NCBI GenBank assembly: GCA_022826345.1
Contig: JAJDVB010000141.1
Location: forward strand, 49,252 to 113,251
Reading direction: 5' to 3'
DNA: 64,000 nt
Source of the DNA: Alphaproteobacteria bacterium
GTDB taxonomy: Bacteria > Pseudomonadota > Alphaproteobacteria > UBA828
Shown: one piece after another, positions 21,322-30,790 of the stretch
How positions within the stretch are numbered: position 1 is the first letter of the stretch
Layout of the letters: the number at the start of each line of letters is the position of its first letter
Position numbers and translations under genes: made by a program
Notes under the pieces: model-generated
Told to the model about the DNA's origin: nothing
Databases searched by the model: none
What the model saw: only the letters and a program-made list of their open reading frames with translations

Positions 21322-22611
21322 TCACTCCACCTTGGAGGGGCCCTGACGCACGAGCTTGGTGCCGAAGCCGCGGCCCCTGACGATGGCGTCCTCCCCGAAT
21401 TTTTCGCGCACTGCATCCACCGCTTTGTCGATCTTCTCCTCCCCAAGCGCGGTAGCGCTGAAGAGATCGCCCTGGACGGCTTCGGCGGCTGGGACGAGGT
21501 CGTGGGCGCCGATGCCGATCAGGCGGAAGGCGCGGCCGTCCGCCTCGCGCGCAAGCAGCGGCTCGGCCGCGCGGAACATCTCGTCCGCCGATTGGGTGGC
21601 GGAGCCCAGCCGGCGGGCCCGGGTGAGGATGCGGAATTCGGCGGTCTTGAGCTTGAGCGTGACGCCGCCGCCGGCGAGGCCGGCCTTCTTCAGGCGCCGT
21701 GCCACCGTCTCGGTCAGGCGCCACAGGATCGGGCGAAGTTTCTCAGGATCGGACAGGTCTTCATCCAGCGTGATCTCCGATGAGATGCTCTTGGTCTCGC
21801 GCTCCGGATTGACCGAGCGGTCGTCCTCACCGCGGGCGCACAAGTGGAGCCGCTTGCCGATCTTGCCGTAGCGGGCGACAAGCGTCGCCTCGTCGAGACG
21901 GGCAAGCTCGCCGATCAGCGTGATGCCGTCGCGGGCGAGACGCCGCTGCATGGCCGCACCGACGCCCCACAGCAGCCCCACCGGCTTGTCGGCGAGGAAG
22001 GCACGGGCCTCGGCCCGGCCGATCACGGCGAAGCCACGCGGCTTGTCGAGATCGGAGGCGATCTTGGCCAGGAACTTGTTGTAGCTGAGACCAATGGAGA
22101 CGGTGATGGAGAGCGCTTTCTCCACCCGGCGCGCGAGGGCCGCGAGCGTCTCGGCCGCGCTCGCGCGGTGCAGCACCTCGGTGCCGGAGAGGTCCATGAA
22201 CGCCTCGTCGATGGAGAGCGGCTCCACCAGCGGCGTGCACTCCAGCATCATCGCGCGGACCTCGCGGCCGACCGCCGCGTACTTCTTCATGTTGGGCTTG
22301 ATGACCTCGGCCTCCGGGCAGGCCTTGAGCGCCTTGAACATCGGCATGGCGGAGCGGACGCCGTAGGTGCGGGCGATGTAGCAGCAGGCGGCGACCACGC
22401 CCCGGTGGCGGCCGCCCACGATCACCGGGCGGTCGCGGAGCTCCGGGCGGTCGCGCTTTTCGATCGCGGCGTAGAAGGCGTCGCAGTCGAGATGGGCGAT
22501 GGAGAGATCGTGAAGCTCGGCGTGGCTCAGGAGGCGCACCGAGCCGCAGGCCGGGCAGGTGCCGGCGGAGCCGAGCGGCCGGTGGCCGCAATCGCGGCAC
22601 AATATCTCCAC
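21322..22611 (-). CDS. dinB: DNA polymerase IV with N-terminal zinc ribbon
   Basis: A 429-residue Y-family translesion polymerase. It starts with a CxxC/CxxC zinc ribbon (CRDCGHRPLGSAGTCPAC), common in alphaproteobacterial DinB, then the catalytic motifs AHLDCDAFYAAIEKRD and EPLSIDEAFMDLSGT. The helix-hairpin-helix region is LLWGVGAAMQRRL. A beta-clamp binding peptide, QGDLF, lies near the C-terminus. The start is GTG. Such polymerases bypass lesions at the cost of fidelity and are usually SOS-induced; I did not identify a LexA box with certainty. Confidence 0.95.
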   Translation of the reverse strand: MEILCRDCGHRPLGSAGTCPACGSVRLLSHAELHDLSIAHLDCDAFYAAIEKRDRPELRDRPVIVGGRHRGVVAACCYIARTYGVRSAMPMFKALKACPEAEVIKPNMKKYAAVGREVRAMMLECTPLVEPLSIDEAFMDLSGTEVLHRASAAETLAALARRVEKALSITVSIGLSYNKFLAKIASDLDKPRGFAVIGRAEARAFLADKPVGLLWGVGAAMQRRLARDGITLIGELARLDEATLVARYGKIGKRLHLCARGEDDRSVNPERETKSISSEITLDEDLSDPEKLRPILWRLTETVARRLKKAGLAGGGVTLKLKTAEFRILTRARRLGSATQSADEMFRAAEPLLAREADGRAFRLIGIGAHDLVPAAEAVQGDLFSATALGEEKIDKAVDAVREKFGEDAIVRGRGFGTKLVRQGPSKVE

Positions 22612-22740
22612 GGGGCGATCATAGGACTCGATCCGGGCCGTGCGAAGGCATAGGGGACGCGCCCCGATGTACGTCGTGCAGACCGGATGCGCGCCCGCAA
22701 ATTTTCCAGTAGGTCTGTGACCTCACCGCTTGGAGGAGCG

Positions 22741-23421
22741 ATGACAATCACATTCCACCTGCTCGACGCGATGGACGAAATCCCCGCGCGGCTCAGGGAA
22801 AATGTCATGGGCGAACTCGAAGCGGCGAAAGAACGGATCGCTCGCTTCGTCCAGATGGATCGTCTCGATGTCGTCGTGGCCGCCGAAGCCTGGGTGATAC
22901 GAGAGTGGGGTCTCTCTGGCCGCGCCAATGGTCCTGGCCGCATCACCATTACGTTGGATCCGGGTTCGTCCCAGCTGAATGATCTGGAGCGGCCTGACAG
23001 GATACTCGCGACACTTGCGCACGAAATGCACCATGTGGCGCGGCTCCGAAGCGGCATCGAGACGTACACGCTGGGCGGCCGCTTCGTCAGCGAAGGCCTT
23101 GCCCAATGCTTCGAGGAGGAGGTCGGCGCGCCGACGCCGTTTTACGCGGTGGCGCTTGACGATGAGTCGTTGAAGCGAATGGCGGACCGCGCCCGCCCGC
23201 TGCTGTCGGCGACCGAGTACGATAACGACAACTGGATGTTCGGCCGAAAGGGCGATCCCGAGTGGCCGCGCCATGCGGGATACTCCCTGGGGTACGCACT
23301 GGTGAGTGCGTGGCTCACCAAGAGAGACGTGTCCGCCATCGACGCCGCGGGCGTTCCGGCCACCGAGATCATCAACGACTGGCTGTCCGGTCGGTTGCCT
23401 GTCTTCGCCGCGTCCGGATAG
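22741..23421 (+). CDS. DUF2268-type putative zinc metallopeptidase
   Basis: A 226-residue protein with the zinc motif LAHEMHHVAR, followed by EGLAQCFEEEVG, the third-ligand region of DUF2268 (HSP33-like) peptidases. The preceding segment ITITLDPGSSQL is also family-typical. It has no signal peptide. Substrate unknown. The ATG lies six bases after GGAGGAGCG; an in-frame ATG 18 codons earlier is less likely. It stands between dinB and the MORN gene, both on the other strand. Confidence 0.85.
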   Translation: MTITFHLLDAMDEIPARLRENVMGELEAAKERIARFVQMDRLDVVVAAEAWVIREWGLSGRANGPGRITITLDPGSSQLNDLERPDRILATLAHEMHHVARLRSGIETYTLGGRFVSEGLAQCFEEEVGAPTPFYAVALDDESLKRMADRARPLLSATEYDNDNWMFGRKGDPEWPRHAGYSLGYALVSAWLTKRDVSAIDAAGVPATEIINDWLSGRLPVFAASG

Positions 23422-23424
23422 CCG

Positions 23425-24609
23425 CTACTCGAAACCGCAGGCTGCGGCCGTCGTCCCGATCGAGGCCCAGCGGCTCGTGCGGTCTCCGAAGCAGCCGTCG
23501 CGCCAGGTGCCCTCGAAGATGGTGCCGTCGGCTTGCGTGTAGGTCCCTTGTCCGTGGGGTCGGCCGTCGCGCCATCCACCCACGTAGCGCGCGCCGTTGG
23601 CCTGGGTGAGCGTCCCTTGGCCGTGCTGCTTGCCGTCCCTTAGCTCGCCCTCGTAGCGGAAGCCGTTGGCCCAATCCAGGACCCCGCGTCCGTGCATCTT
23701 GCCGCCCTGCATGGCGCCGTCGTACACGCCTTCGCCACCGCGAAAGACCAGGCGGCCGCTGCCCGCTGCCTTGCCGTTCGTGCAGAGGCCCGACCAGGTG
23801 AGGGGCTCGTAGTCCCTGCTACCGTAGTTCCACACCTCGCAGGGCTGGTTCTCCGCGATCGACCAGCTCGGGCCCGAGGGCTGAGGAGGCGCTGACGCCT
23901 CGACCGCCGACGGGGTCGTCGTGGTTGGCGTCGAGCGCGGCTGTTGCGCCACCAGTCTCAGGAGCGGTCCGTAGATGTACGACTCATCGCCGCTCTGTGG
24001 GTACGCCACCCTCAACCAGTCTCGCCCCCGGACCTCGCCGGTCACGTGCAGCTCGTCGCCGGCCATCACGGTCCCCACGATGTCGTAGTCGGGGCTGGGG
24101 CCGGTTCTGATATTGGCTGCCTCTCTCGCCGACATCAGGCGATCCACAGGCTTTACCCTGTGACGTCCCCCCAGTGTGGTTTCCAGCGGGACTTCATCGT
24201 CTTGCTCGCTTGCGGCGTCATCAACCGGGAGAGGGTCCTCGGCCCCGCACTTGGCGCGCTCGAAGGAGAAGTGCCCGACGCACGCCCGCGCCTGGTCGCG
24301 GAACCTGGGCAGACAGTCGGCAAGCTCCTGGTTCTCGGCCTCGGTCGCGAACCGGGTGTTCTCCCAGCAGAGCGCGATTTTGCGGTCGATGGTGCCGAGA
24401 CACTGCGCGCGCTGCGCGGGCAGGTCCGTGTACGTATCGCCTTCGATATCGCCGTGCAGGGGCTTGACGATGCGCCCGTCGGGCGTCTCGCACTCGAAGG
24501 GGAAGTTCCGGATTTCCGCTTCCGCGGCCTCAGCCCCAGACCAGAGCATCAGCGCGGCAAGCCCCGCTGCTACCGCTGCCAAGATGCTTATGCCCATGCG
24601 GTGCTGCAT
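23425..24609 (-). CDS. exported protein with SH3 and MORN repeats
   Basis: A protein of about 394 residues. An N-terminal signal peptide (GISILAAVAAGLAALMLWSG, then AEAAEAEI) is followed by a lysozyme-inhibitor-like cysteine region (FPFECETPDGRIV, CLGTIDRKIALCWENTRF). A bacterial SH3 domain comes next (ANIRTGPSPDYDIVGTVMAGDEL), then a low-complexity linker, and finally at least four MORN repeats (YDGAMQGGKMHGRGVLDW, YEGELRDGKQHGQGTL, YVGGWRDGRPHGQGTYTQ, FEGTWRDG). It probably acts in the envelope. The start is uncertain: ATGs at 24609 and 24597 fit the signal peptide, and the frame stays open to about 24768. Confidence 0.8.
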   Translation of the reverse strand: MQHRMGISILAAVAAGLAALMLWSGAEAAEAEIRNFPFECETPDGRIVKPLHGDIEGDTYTDLPAQRAQCLGTIDRKIALCWENTRFATEAENQELADCLPRFRDQARACVGHFSFERAKCGAEDPLPVDDAASEQDDEVPLETTLGGRHRVKPVDRLMSAREAANIRTGPSPDYDIVGTVMAGDELHVTGEVRGRDWLRVAYPQSGDESYIYGPLLRLVAQQPRSTPTTTTPSAVEASAPPQPSGPSWSIAENQPCEVWNYGSRDYEPLTWSGLCTNGKAAGSGRLVFRGGEGVYDGAMQGGKMHGRGVLDWANGFRYEGELRDGKQHGQGTLTQANGARYVGGWRDGRPHGQGTYTQADGTIFEGTWRDGCFGDRTSRWASIGTTAAACGFE

Positions 24610-24748
24610 GTCCTGCACCAGCCTCTGAGCCCGATCTGGTGGCCACCCGGCGAAGGTACGCACCACCATGGCCTGAGTATAGTACAGGTGGCGGCGGCGC
24701 CGAATCCCGGCGGGCATCGCCGCCTGACCCAGAGAAGGAAGGCCGCCG

Positions 24749-25168
24749 ATGGATGCCGACGAGATCATCGCCCGCTACGGGCTGACGCCGCACCCGGAGG
24801 GCGGCCACTACCGCGAAATCTACCGCGCGCAGGCGGAAGACGGCGGACGCGGCGCGGTCACCTCCATCTATTACCTCCTGCGCGCGGGGGAGGTCTCGGC
24901 CTGGCACCGGGTCGATGCGGTGGAGATCTGGTATTACCACGCCGGCGATGTGCTCAGGCTCGCGCTATCGCTCGACGGCGTGGAGACCACGAGTCACCGG
25001 CTGGGCGTGGGTGAAGGTGCCTGGCCGCAGGTTGTGGTTCCCGTCGGTGCCTGGCAGAGCGCGCGACCGGAGGGTGCCTGGACCCTGGTCGGCTGTACCG
25101 TGGCGCCCGCCTTCGAGTTCGCCGGCTTCGAGCTCGCCCCGCCCGGCTGGCAGCCGTGTGGCGCGTAG
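24749..25168 (+). CDS. cupin-fold protein, DUF985 family
   Basis: A 139-residue cupin of the DUF985 family. It opens DADEIIARYGLTPHPEGGHYREIYR, the family N-terminus, with the barrel strands TSIYYLLRAGEVSAWHRVDAVEIWYYHAGD and a C-terminal VGCTVAPAFEFAGFELA. Function is unknown; some eukaryotic and bacterial relatives are annotated as predicted sugar epimerase-like proteins. It is divergent from the MORN gene and convergent with the PLP decarboxylase gene. Confidence 0.88.
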   Translation: MDADEIIARYGLTPHPEGGHYREIYRAQAEDGGRGAVTSIYYLLRAGEVSAWHRVDAVEIWYYHAGDVLRLALSLDGVETTSHRLGVGEGAWPQVVVPVGAWQSARPEGAWTLVGCTVAPAFEFAGFELAPPGWQPCGA

Positions 25169-25189
25169 CGCTTGCGTGGGGAGGCCGGG

Positions 25190-26593
25190 CTAACCGCGCT
25201 CTGCTGCGAAGGCCGCAAGGCGCTCCACGACGAAGCGGAGCGATTCCTCCGTCGTCCTGCGGCTGATGATGCCCAGGCGGATGGCCTCGGGCTCGCCCGG
25301 CCTGAGCGCCTCGGCCCAGGCGAGCACGCCCTCCGCCCGCAGATGCTGGACCGCATCGTCCGCACTGAAGGTGCCGGCCCGCATGGCCGGATGAACGGTG
25401 CAGACGACCGGCAACGGCGTCCGGTTGACGATCTCCCAACCCGCGTCTTGCAGCAGGCGACGCAGCGTGTCGCCCAGCGCCGCTTCCCCCTCGATCCGCT
25501 GCGCCAGTGCCGCCGGCTGAAGAACCGAGGTCAGCACCCTGAGCCCGCTGTTGGCGCGCGAGCCCTGGAGCGACAGGGAGGAGAACTCGTGCTGCTCCAC
25601 CGGCCGGTCGTAGATATTGAACGCGCGCTCCACCGCCTCACGGTGGCGGCTGATGAACATGCCGCACCCGCCCGCACCGAGTGGCACCAGCGTCTTGTGC
25701 GGGTCGAAGATCAGCGAGTCCGCCGCATCGAGGCCGGCGAGGCAGTCCTCGCGCAGCCGTGGCGAGAACGCGGCGATGGCGCCCCACGGCGCATCGACGT
25801 GGAACCAGGCGCCGTGCTCGCGGCACACCGCGCCGATCTCGGCGAGCGGATCAACGATCCCGGACGGCGTCGCGCCGACCGAGCCGACGGCCATGAACGG
25901 CAGGAACGCTCCCGATGCGGCGTCCGCCGCCATCGCGTCCGCGAGCGCACCCACGTCCATGCGGAGGTCGCCGTCCACGGGCACCGTGCGGATCGAGGCG
26001 GTGCCGATCAGGTTGCGCGCGTTCTTCTCGATAGAGAAGTGGGTCTGGGGCGAGACATAGAGCGCCGGCCGCACCGTGAGCGGCAGCGCCCCGTGACGCC
26101 AGTACTCGTAAGGCTCCTCCAGTCCGGTCCCGTCCATGCAAAGCGCCTGGTCGTAGGCGGTGCAGCGCGGGTTGCGGTGCGAGAGCCGGTCGGTGAGCGC
26201 GACGATCATGGCGGTCTGGTTCGCCTCGGTGCCGCATGCGGTGAAGTGCCCGGCCCCGCTTTCGGGATCGATGCCGAAGGTCTCCATGATCAGGTCGACG
26301 CTGTACTGCTCGAAGGCGGCGGATGCCGGATGCTGGCCCCGCACCGCGACGTTCGCGCCGCGGCGGTTGGTCTCGTCCATGGCGGCGATCGAGGTTGCAT
26401 CCGCGTCGATGCAGAAGTAGCCCATGTTCAGCGGGCTGCTGACATCGGTGTCGTAGAGGTCGGCGAGCCGGCGGAAGACCTGCATGAGTCGGTCCACCGG
26501 TATATCGCCGGCGCCAGGGTCGAGGTTGTCGCGCACGAGCGCATAGACCGCCTCGAAGGCCGGGGCGTCGCGGGTCGCAGGCGTTTGCATCAT
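25190..26593 (-). CDS. PLP-dependent group II decarboxylase
   Basis: A 467-residue enzyme of the glutamate/aromatic-amino-acid decarboxylase superfamily. The PLP lysine is in FDPHKTLVPLGAGGCGMF, the ring-stacking region is THFSIEKNARNLIG, and the acidic residue is in FHVDAPWGAIAAF. The segment GHFTACGTEANQTAMIVAL binds phosphate. It lacks the N-terminal sequence typical of bacterial GadB. The substrate amino acid cannot be told from sequence; some relatives act on aspartate, tyrosine or DABA. It is divergent from mucR across an AT-rich gap. Confidence 0.88.
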   Translation of the reverse strand: MMQTPATRDAPAFEAVYALVRDNLDPGAGDIPVDRLMQVFRRLADLYDTDVSSPLNMGYFCIDADATSIAAMDETNRRGANVAVRGQHPASAAFEQYSVDLIMETFGIDPESGAGHFTACGTEANQTAMIVALTDRLSHRNPRCTAYDQALCMDGTGLEEPYEYWRHGALPLTVRPALYVSPQTHFSIEKNARNLIGTASIRTVPVDGDLRMDVGALADAMAADAASGAFLPFMAVGSVGATPSGIVDPLAEIGAVCREHGAWFHVDAPWGAIAAFSPRLREDCLAGLDAADSLIFDPHKTLVPLGAGGCGMFISRHREAVERAFNIYDRPVEQHEFSSLSLQGSRANSGLRVLTSVLQPAALAQRIEGEAALGDTLRRLLQDAGWEIVNRTPLPVVCTVHPAMRAGTFSADDAVQHLRAEGVLAWAEALRPGEPEAIRLGIISRRTTEESLRFVVERLAAFAAERG

Positions 26594-26680
26594 GGCAGGA
26601 ACTCCGTGGTGGCGGGTCGTTGAACGATGCGGAACCGCCCTCTTCTTGTAGCAGCCAAGAGTAGAAGTGAAGATTCGCGA

Positions 26681-26711
26681 TTGACATTTTCAAGCATATC
26701 TTCAATATAAT
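26681..26711 (+). promoter_or_regulatory. promoter for the MucR-family gene
   Basis: A perfect TTGACA (26681-26686) and a perfect TATAAT (26706-26711), spaced by 19 bases, lie 40 bases before the ATG in a locally AT-rich gap (about 26640-26750). The long spacer may make it weak without help. The gap is shared with the divergent decarboxylase gene and is a likely site of MucR-like autoregulation. Confidence 0.6.
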
Positions 26712-26750
26712 CACGATGATTTTCCAGTCACCCATGATAAAGAAACTGAA

Positions 26751-27239
26751 ATGAACGATCAGACTGACAATCCCGGCTCGGACCATGACCTGTTACGCAT
26801 GACTGCAGATGTGGTCACCGCCTACGTCGGCAATAATACAGTGGCGCCGACCGATCTTGCGGAGGTCATTCGCACGGTCCACGCCTCGCTGCGGGAGGCG
26901 CAGGCCGGCGCAACAGCCGTTGCGGCGCCGCCGAAGCCCGCCGTCCCGATCAAGAAATCGATCACGCCCGATTACCTGATCTGCCTCGAAGATGGCCGCG
27001 AGCTGAAGATGCTTAAACGGCATCTCCGTACCACATACAACATGACCCCCGACGAATACCGGGCGAAGTGGGGCTTGGATGCCGACTATCCAATGGTCGC
27101 GCCCAACTACGCGCGGCGGCGGTCGGAGTTTGCCAAGCAGATCGGCCTCGGCCAGAAGCGGCGGAAGGCCGAGACTTCCGAGAGCGACGTGGCCTCGGTC
27201 GAAGGCGGCGCGTCATCCACGGGAGGCGGCACGTATTAG
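26751..27239 (+). CDS. mucR: MucR/Ros-family transcriptional regulator
   Basis: A 162-residue regulator. The core segment ITPDYLICLEDGRELKMLKRH and NMTPDEYRAKWGLDADYPMVAPNY are diagnostic for MucR/Ros, alphaproteobacterial H-NS-like regulators that bind AT-rich DNA. Of the four usual zinc ligands only Cys78 and His91 are clear; the second Cys is Asp81 and the final His positions hold Thr95 and Tyr96, so zinc binding may be altered or absent. The N-terminal 50 residues form the oligomerisation region. The C-terminal tail is Ser/Gly-rich. Confidence 0.93.
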   Translation: MNDQTDNPGSDHDLLRMTADVVTAYVGNNTVAPTDLAEVIRTVHASLREAQAGATAVAAPPKPAVPIKKSITPDYLICLEDGRELKMLKRHLRTTYNMTPDEYRAKWGLDADYPMVAPNYARRRSEFAKQIGLGQKRRKAETSESDVASVEGGASSTGGGTY

Positions 27240-27258
27240 GGGTCCGTCGAGCCCCGCC

Positions 27259-28170
27259 CTAGTCTTCTTTGTCTTCCCTCCGGCCGGTCGTGGTAACCAG
27301 GAAGAGCCCGGCGAACATCAGCACCACCGCGCCCCAGATATAGGCCGACGGCGCGTCGCCAAAGAACCACATGCCGAAACCCATGCCCGACAGTGTGGCC
27401 ACATAGTTGACGGTGGAAAAGATCACCGGACCGGCGCGGCGAATGACCTCGAAAACCAGATAAAACGACACGCAGTTGTTGGCCATCGCGGCGATCGTGG
27501 CCCAGTGGCCAATACCGAATGAGCCGCCGAAGGCCCACCACTCCTCCCCGATCGCAGCCATCACGATGAGCACGTAGCCGGCCGACGCGAGCATCAGGCC
27601 TGCGCCGAGCGCCAGCGAGGTCGTCTGCTGCGGGCGCCAGCGGGCGATCAGCACCGCATTGACCGCATAGGAGAGCGACGGCAACAGGCCGAGCGCCACC
27701 CAGCCGGCCATGCCGGGCGCCGGCAGGCTCGCCTGCGGCACCAGCACCAGAAGGATGCCGGCCAGCCCCAGCAGGATTCCGCCGAAACGCAGCGAGTGGA
27801 ACCGCTCCTGCCTCAGGGTCAAAGCCAGCGCGTAGATCATCACCGGCACCAGCGCGAGGCCCAGAGTGAGCAGGCTCGCCGGCACCTTGTGCGCGAGGTA
27901 GGCGAGCAGCATGTAGGGAAATGAGAGATTCAGCGCCCCGGTGGAGAGGAAGATGCGCATGTGGGGGAAATCGATGGGCGGCAGTCGGCGCAACGCCGCG
28001 GCCAGGAGCAGAAGCGCGCCGCCGCCGCCCAGCGACTGCCAGAAGACATAGGGCAGGAAGGGCACGCCGCCGTCTGCCGCGAAGCGGTTGAGCGATATCG
28101 CCAGCGCGAAGGAGACGCCGAGAGCGAACAGCATCCCGATCAGGAGCGGGCTCGGGCGGGCGGCGGGCAT
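27259..28170 (-). CDS. EamA/DMT-superfamily transporter
   Basis: A 303-residue membrane protein with two EamA domains and about ten helices. The first repeat has SLNRFAADGGVPFLPYVFWQS, and the second ends GAVVLMFAGLFLVTTTGRREDKE. The ATG at 28170 follows GGGAGG. It is unrelated in close sequence to the DMT gene at 20424. Substrate unknown. It stands alone between mucR (convergent) and gcdH (divergent). Confidence 0.9.
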   Translation of the reverse strand: MPAARPSPLLIGMLFALGVSFALAISLNRFAADGGVPFLPYVFWQSLGGGGALLLLAAALRRLPPIDFPHMRIFLSTGALNLSFPYMLLAYLAHKVPASLLTLGLALVPVMIYALALTLRQERFHSLRFGGILLGLAGILLVLVPQASLPAPGMAGWVALGLLPSLSYAVNAVLIARWRPQQTTSLALGAGLMLASAGYVLIVMAAIGEEWWAFGGSFGIGHWATIAAMANNCVSFYLVFEVIRRAGPVIFSTVNYVATLSGMGFGMWFFGDAPSAYIWGAVVLMFAGLFLVTTTGRREDKED

Positions 28171-28271
28171 GAACGGAGCCTCCCACAGGTCGCGGCACTG
28201 CTGCCGAGTGCGGGCAGGCTTGGTGCGCCTATGCCCGGATGCTAGAAAAACGCGTCGCTCAGGAGGGAATC

Positions 28272-29486
28272 ATGGTCCAAACCGCTGCGGCCGCCAAGGC
28301 CGCACCGTCCCGCACGAAACCGGCCTTCCAGTGGGACGATCCATTCCTGCTCGACGATCAGCTCGGCGAGGACGAGCGGCTGGTGCGCGACACCACCCGC
28401 GCCTACGCCCAAAACAAGCTGATGCCGCGCATCCTCGAAGCGAACCGGCACGAGCGCTTCGACCGCGAGATCCTGAACGAGATGGGCGCCCTCGGCCTCC
28501 TGGGCTCGACCATCCAGGGCTATGGTTGCGCCGGCGTGAGCTACGTCTGCTACGGCCTTGCCACGCGGGAGGTGGAGGCGGTCGATTCCGGCTATCGCTC
28601 GGCGATGAGCGTACAATCCAGCCTGGTGATGTATCCCATCGACGCCTACGGCACCGAGGCGCAGAAGCAGCGGTGGCTGCCGAAGCTCGCGACCGGCGAG
28701 GCCGTCGGCTGCTTCGGGCTTACCGAGCCCGATTTCGGTTCCGACCCCGGCGGCATGACGACGCGCGCACGTTCGGTCGACGGCGGATTCCTACTCTCCG
28801 GCGCGAAGAACTGGATCTCCAACTCGCCCATCGCCGATGTCTTCCTGGTCTGGGCCAAGAACGACGAGGGCACGATCCGGGGCTACCTGCTCGAGAAGGG
28901 CATAAAGGGGCTGGCGGCGCCCAAGATCGAGGGCAAATTCTCTCTGCGCGCTTCGGTCACCGGCATGATCCAGATGGACGAGGTGTTCGTGCCGGCGGAG
29001 AACGAGCTTCCCGGCGCGAGCGGGCTCGCAGGCCCCTTCCGTTGCCTCAACCGGGCCCGCTACGGCATCGGCTGGGGCGCGCTCGGGGCTGCCGAGTTCT
29101 GCTGGCGCGCCGCCCGCGACTACACGATGGACCGCCGTCAGTTCGGCCGGCCGCTCGCGGCCAACCAGCTGATCCAGAAGAAGCTCGCCGACATGCAGAC
29201 CGAGATCGCCATCGGCCTGCAGGCTTGCTTGCGCGTCGGCCGGCTCTTCGACGAAGGCCGGGCTACGCCCGAAATGATCTCGCTGATCAAGCGCAACTCC
29301 TGCGGCAAGGCGATCGAAATTGCGCGCGAAGCCCGCGACATGCACGGCGGCAACGGCATCAGCGACGAGTTCCACGTGATCCGCCACGTCATGAACCTGG
29401 AGGCGGTCAACACCTACGAGGGCACCCACGACATCCATGCCCTGATCCTCGGCCGGGCGCAGACCGGCATTCAGGCCTTCGCCTGA
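28272..29486 (+). CDS. gcdH: glutaryl-CoA dehydrogenase (acyl-CoA dehydrogenase family)
   Basis: A 404-residue FAD enzyme. It has [16 protein letters not shown] and [16 protein letters not shown], then [35 protein letters not shown], and the GcdH-type C-terminus [20 protein letters not shown] with the catalytic glutamate. It converts glutaryl-CoA to crotonyl-CoA plus CO2, in lysine and tryptophan breakdown, passing electrons to ETF. The ATG follows AGGAGGG. otnK begins five bases after its stop, an unusual pairing. Confidence 0.93.
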   Translation: MVQTAAAAKAAPSRTKPAFQWDDPFLLDDQLGEDERLVRDTTRAYAQNKLMPRILEANRHERFDREILNEMGALGLLGSTIQGYGCAGVSYVCYGLATREVEAVDSGYRSAMSVQSSLVMYPIDAYGTEAQKQRWLPKLATGEAVGCFGLTEPDFGSDPGGMTTRARSVDGGFLLSGAKNWISNSPIADVFLVWAKNDEGTIRGYLLEKGIKGLAAPKIEGKFSLRASVTGMIQMDEVFVPAENELPGASGLAGPFRCLNRARYGIGWGALGAAEFCWRAARDYTMDRRQFGRPLAANQLIQKKLADMQTEIAIGLQACLRVGRLFDEGRATPEMISLIKRNSCGKAIEIAREARDMHGGNGISDEFHVIRHVMNLEAVNTYEGTHDIHALILGRAQTGIQAFA

Positions 29487-29491
29487 CGTCC

Positions 29492-30790
29492 ATGGCGCGG
29501 CGCGGCGGGAAGGGGCGGACAACGAAACTCCTGCTCGGCGCGATCGCCGACGACCTCACCGGCGCGACCGACCTCTGCAACACGCTGGTGGCGGGCGGGA
29601 TGCGCACGGTCCAGGTGATCGGCGTTTCCCGCCCCGAGACCGCGGTGCCCGATGCCGACGCGGTGGTGGTCGCGCTCAAGTCTCGTACCGTGCCGCCTGC
29701 GAAGGCGGTGCGCGAGTCCCGCGCGGCGCTTGCCTGGCTCAAGGAGGGGGGCGCGCGCCAGATCTTCTTCAAGTATTGCTCTACCTTCGATTCCACGCCG
29801 CGCGGCAATATCGGGCCGGTGGCGGATGCGCTGCTGGACGATCTCAGCGCCGACCTCACCATCGCCTGCCCGGCCTTCCCGACCAACGGGCGCACCGTCT
29901 ACAAGGGGCACCTCTTCGTGGGCGATGGGCTGCTCGAGAACTCGGGCATGCGCAACCATCCGCTCACCCCGATGCGGGACTCCAATCTCGTGGCGGTGCT
30001 CGGCGCGCAGACGCCGCGTCCGGTGGGGCTGGTCGGGCACGAGACCGTGCGCAAGGGCGCCGGCGCGATCAGCCGCGCGCTCGGCGGCTTGCGCGAGGCG
30101 GGCACGCGCCATGCCGTCGTCGATGCCATCGCCGATCGCGACCTCGTGGCCATCGGCGCGGCCTGTGCCGATCTGCCGCTCGTCACCGGCGGCTCCGGTG
30201 TTGCCATGGGACTGCCGGCGAACTTCCGGGAGAGGGGCTTACTCCGAGAGGCTGGTGAGGCGGCCACGCTGCCGGCCGCCACCGGCCACGCGGCGGTGAT
30301 CGCCGGCAGTTGCTCGCCGGCGACGCTCGGGCAGATCGAGCACATGGCGGCCACGTGCCCCGCGTTCTTCGTCGATGCCGAGGCGCTCGCCGCGCGCCGG
30401 CGGGTGGCGGCCGAGGCGCTGGCCTGGGCGCAGCCCCGGCTCGCCGACGGGCCGGTGCTGATCTACGCCAGCGCTGCGCCTGCGCGGGTCAGGCGGATTC
30501 AGAAGCGGCTCGGCGCGGAGAAAGCGGGCACGATGATCGAACGCTGCCTCGCCCGCATTGCGACCGGTCTCGTCGATGCCGGCACCGGCCGGCTGGTGGT
30601 GGCGGGCGGCGAGACCGCAGGCGCCGTGGTCGGCGCATTGGGGGTTCAGGCGCTCCGCATCGGGGCAGAGATCGACCCCGGCGTGCCGTGGACCATGAGC
30701 GTCGGCGAGCCCCGGCTGCATCTCGCGCTGAAGTCCGGAAATTTCGGCGCGCCCGATTTCTTCACCCGCGCGTTCGAGGTCTTGCCGTGA
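29492..30790 (+). CDS. otnK: four-carbon acid sugar kinase (3-oxo-tetronate kinase, OtnK-like)
   Basis: A 432-residue kinase of the former DUF1537 family. The N-terminal substrate domain opens LLLGAIADDLTGATDLCNTL and has KYCSTFDSTPRGNIGPVADAL and CPAFPTNGRTVYKGHLFVGD. The C-terminal nucleotide domain has GRLVVAGGETAGAVV. OtnK phosphorylates 3-oxo-tetronate in L-threonate or D-erythronate breakdown. It overlaps the following aldolase gene by 4 nt (GTGA), and that gene encodes the next enzyme, which supports the assignment. The oxidising enzyme (LtnD type) is not adjacent. Confidence 0.92.
   Translation: MARRGGKGRTTKLLLGAIADDLTGATDLCNTLVAGGMRTVQVIGVSRPETAVPDADAVVVALKSRTVPPAKAVRESRAALAWLKEGGARQIFFKYCSTFDSTPRGNIGPVADALLDDLSADLTIACPAFPTNGRTVYKGHLFVGDGLLENSGMRNHPLTPMRDSNLVAVLGAQTPRPVGLVGHETVRKGAGAISRALGGLREAGTRHAVVDAIADRDLVAIGAACADLPLVTGGSGVAMGLPANFRERGLLREAGEAATLPAATGHAAVIAGSCSPATLGQIEHMAATCPAFFVDAEALAARRRVAAEALAWAQPRLADGPVLIYASAAPARVRRIQKRLGAEKAGTMIERCLARIATGLVDAGTGRLVVAGGETAGAVVGALGVQALRIGAEIDPGVPWTMSVGEPRLHLALKSGNFGAPDFFTRAFEVLP

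Noticed and set aside
22687..22740. Upstream ATG for the DUF2268 protein
   Set aside because: The internal ATG at 22741 has GGAGGAG directly in front, and the extra residues (RARKFSSRSVTSPLGG) look like non-coding sequence.
28088..29491. A long plus-strand open frame continuing into otnK
   Set aside because: It lies out of frame across gcdH, which has clear family motifs. The kinase signature begins at 29492, so this is a shadow of gcdH.
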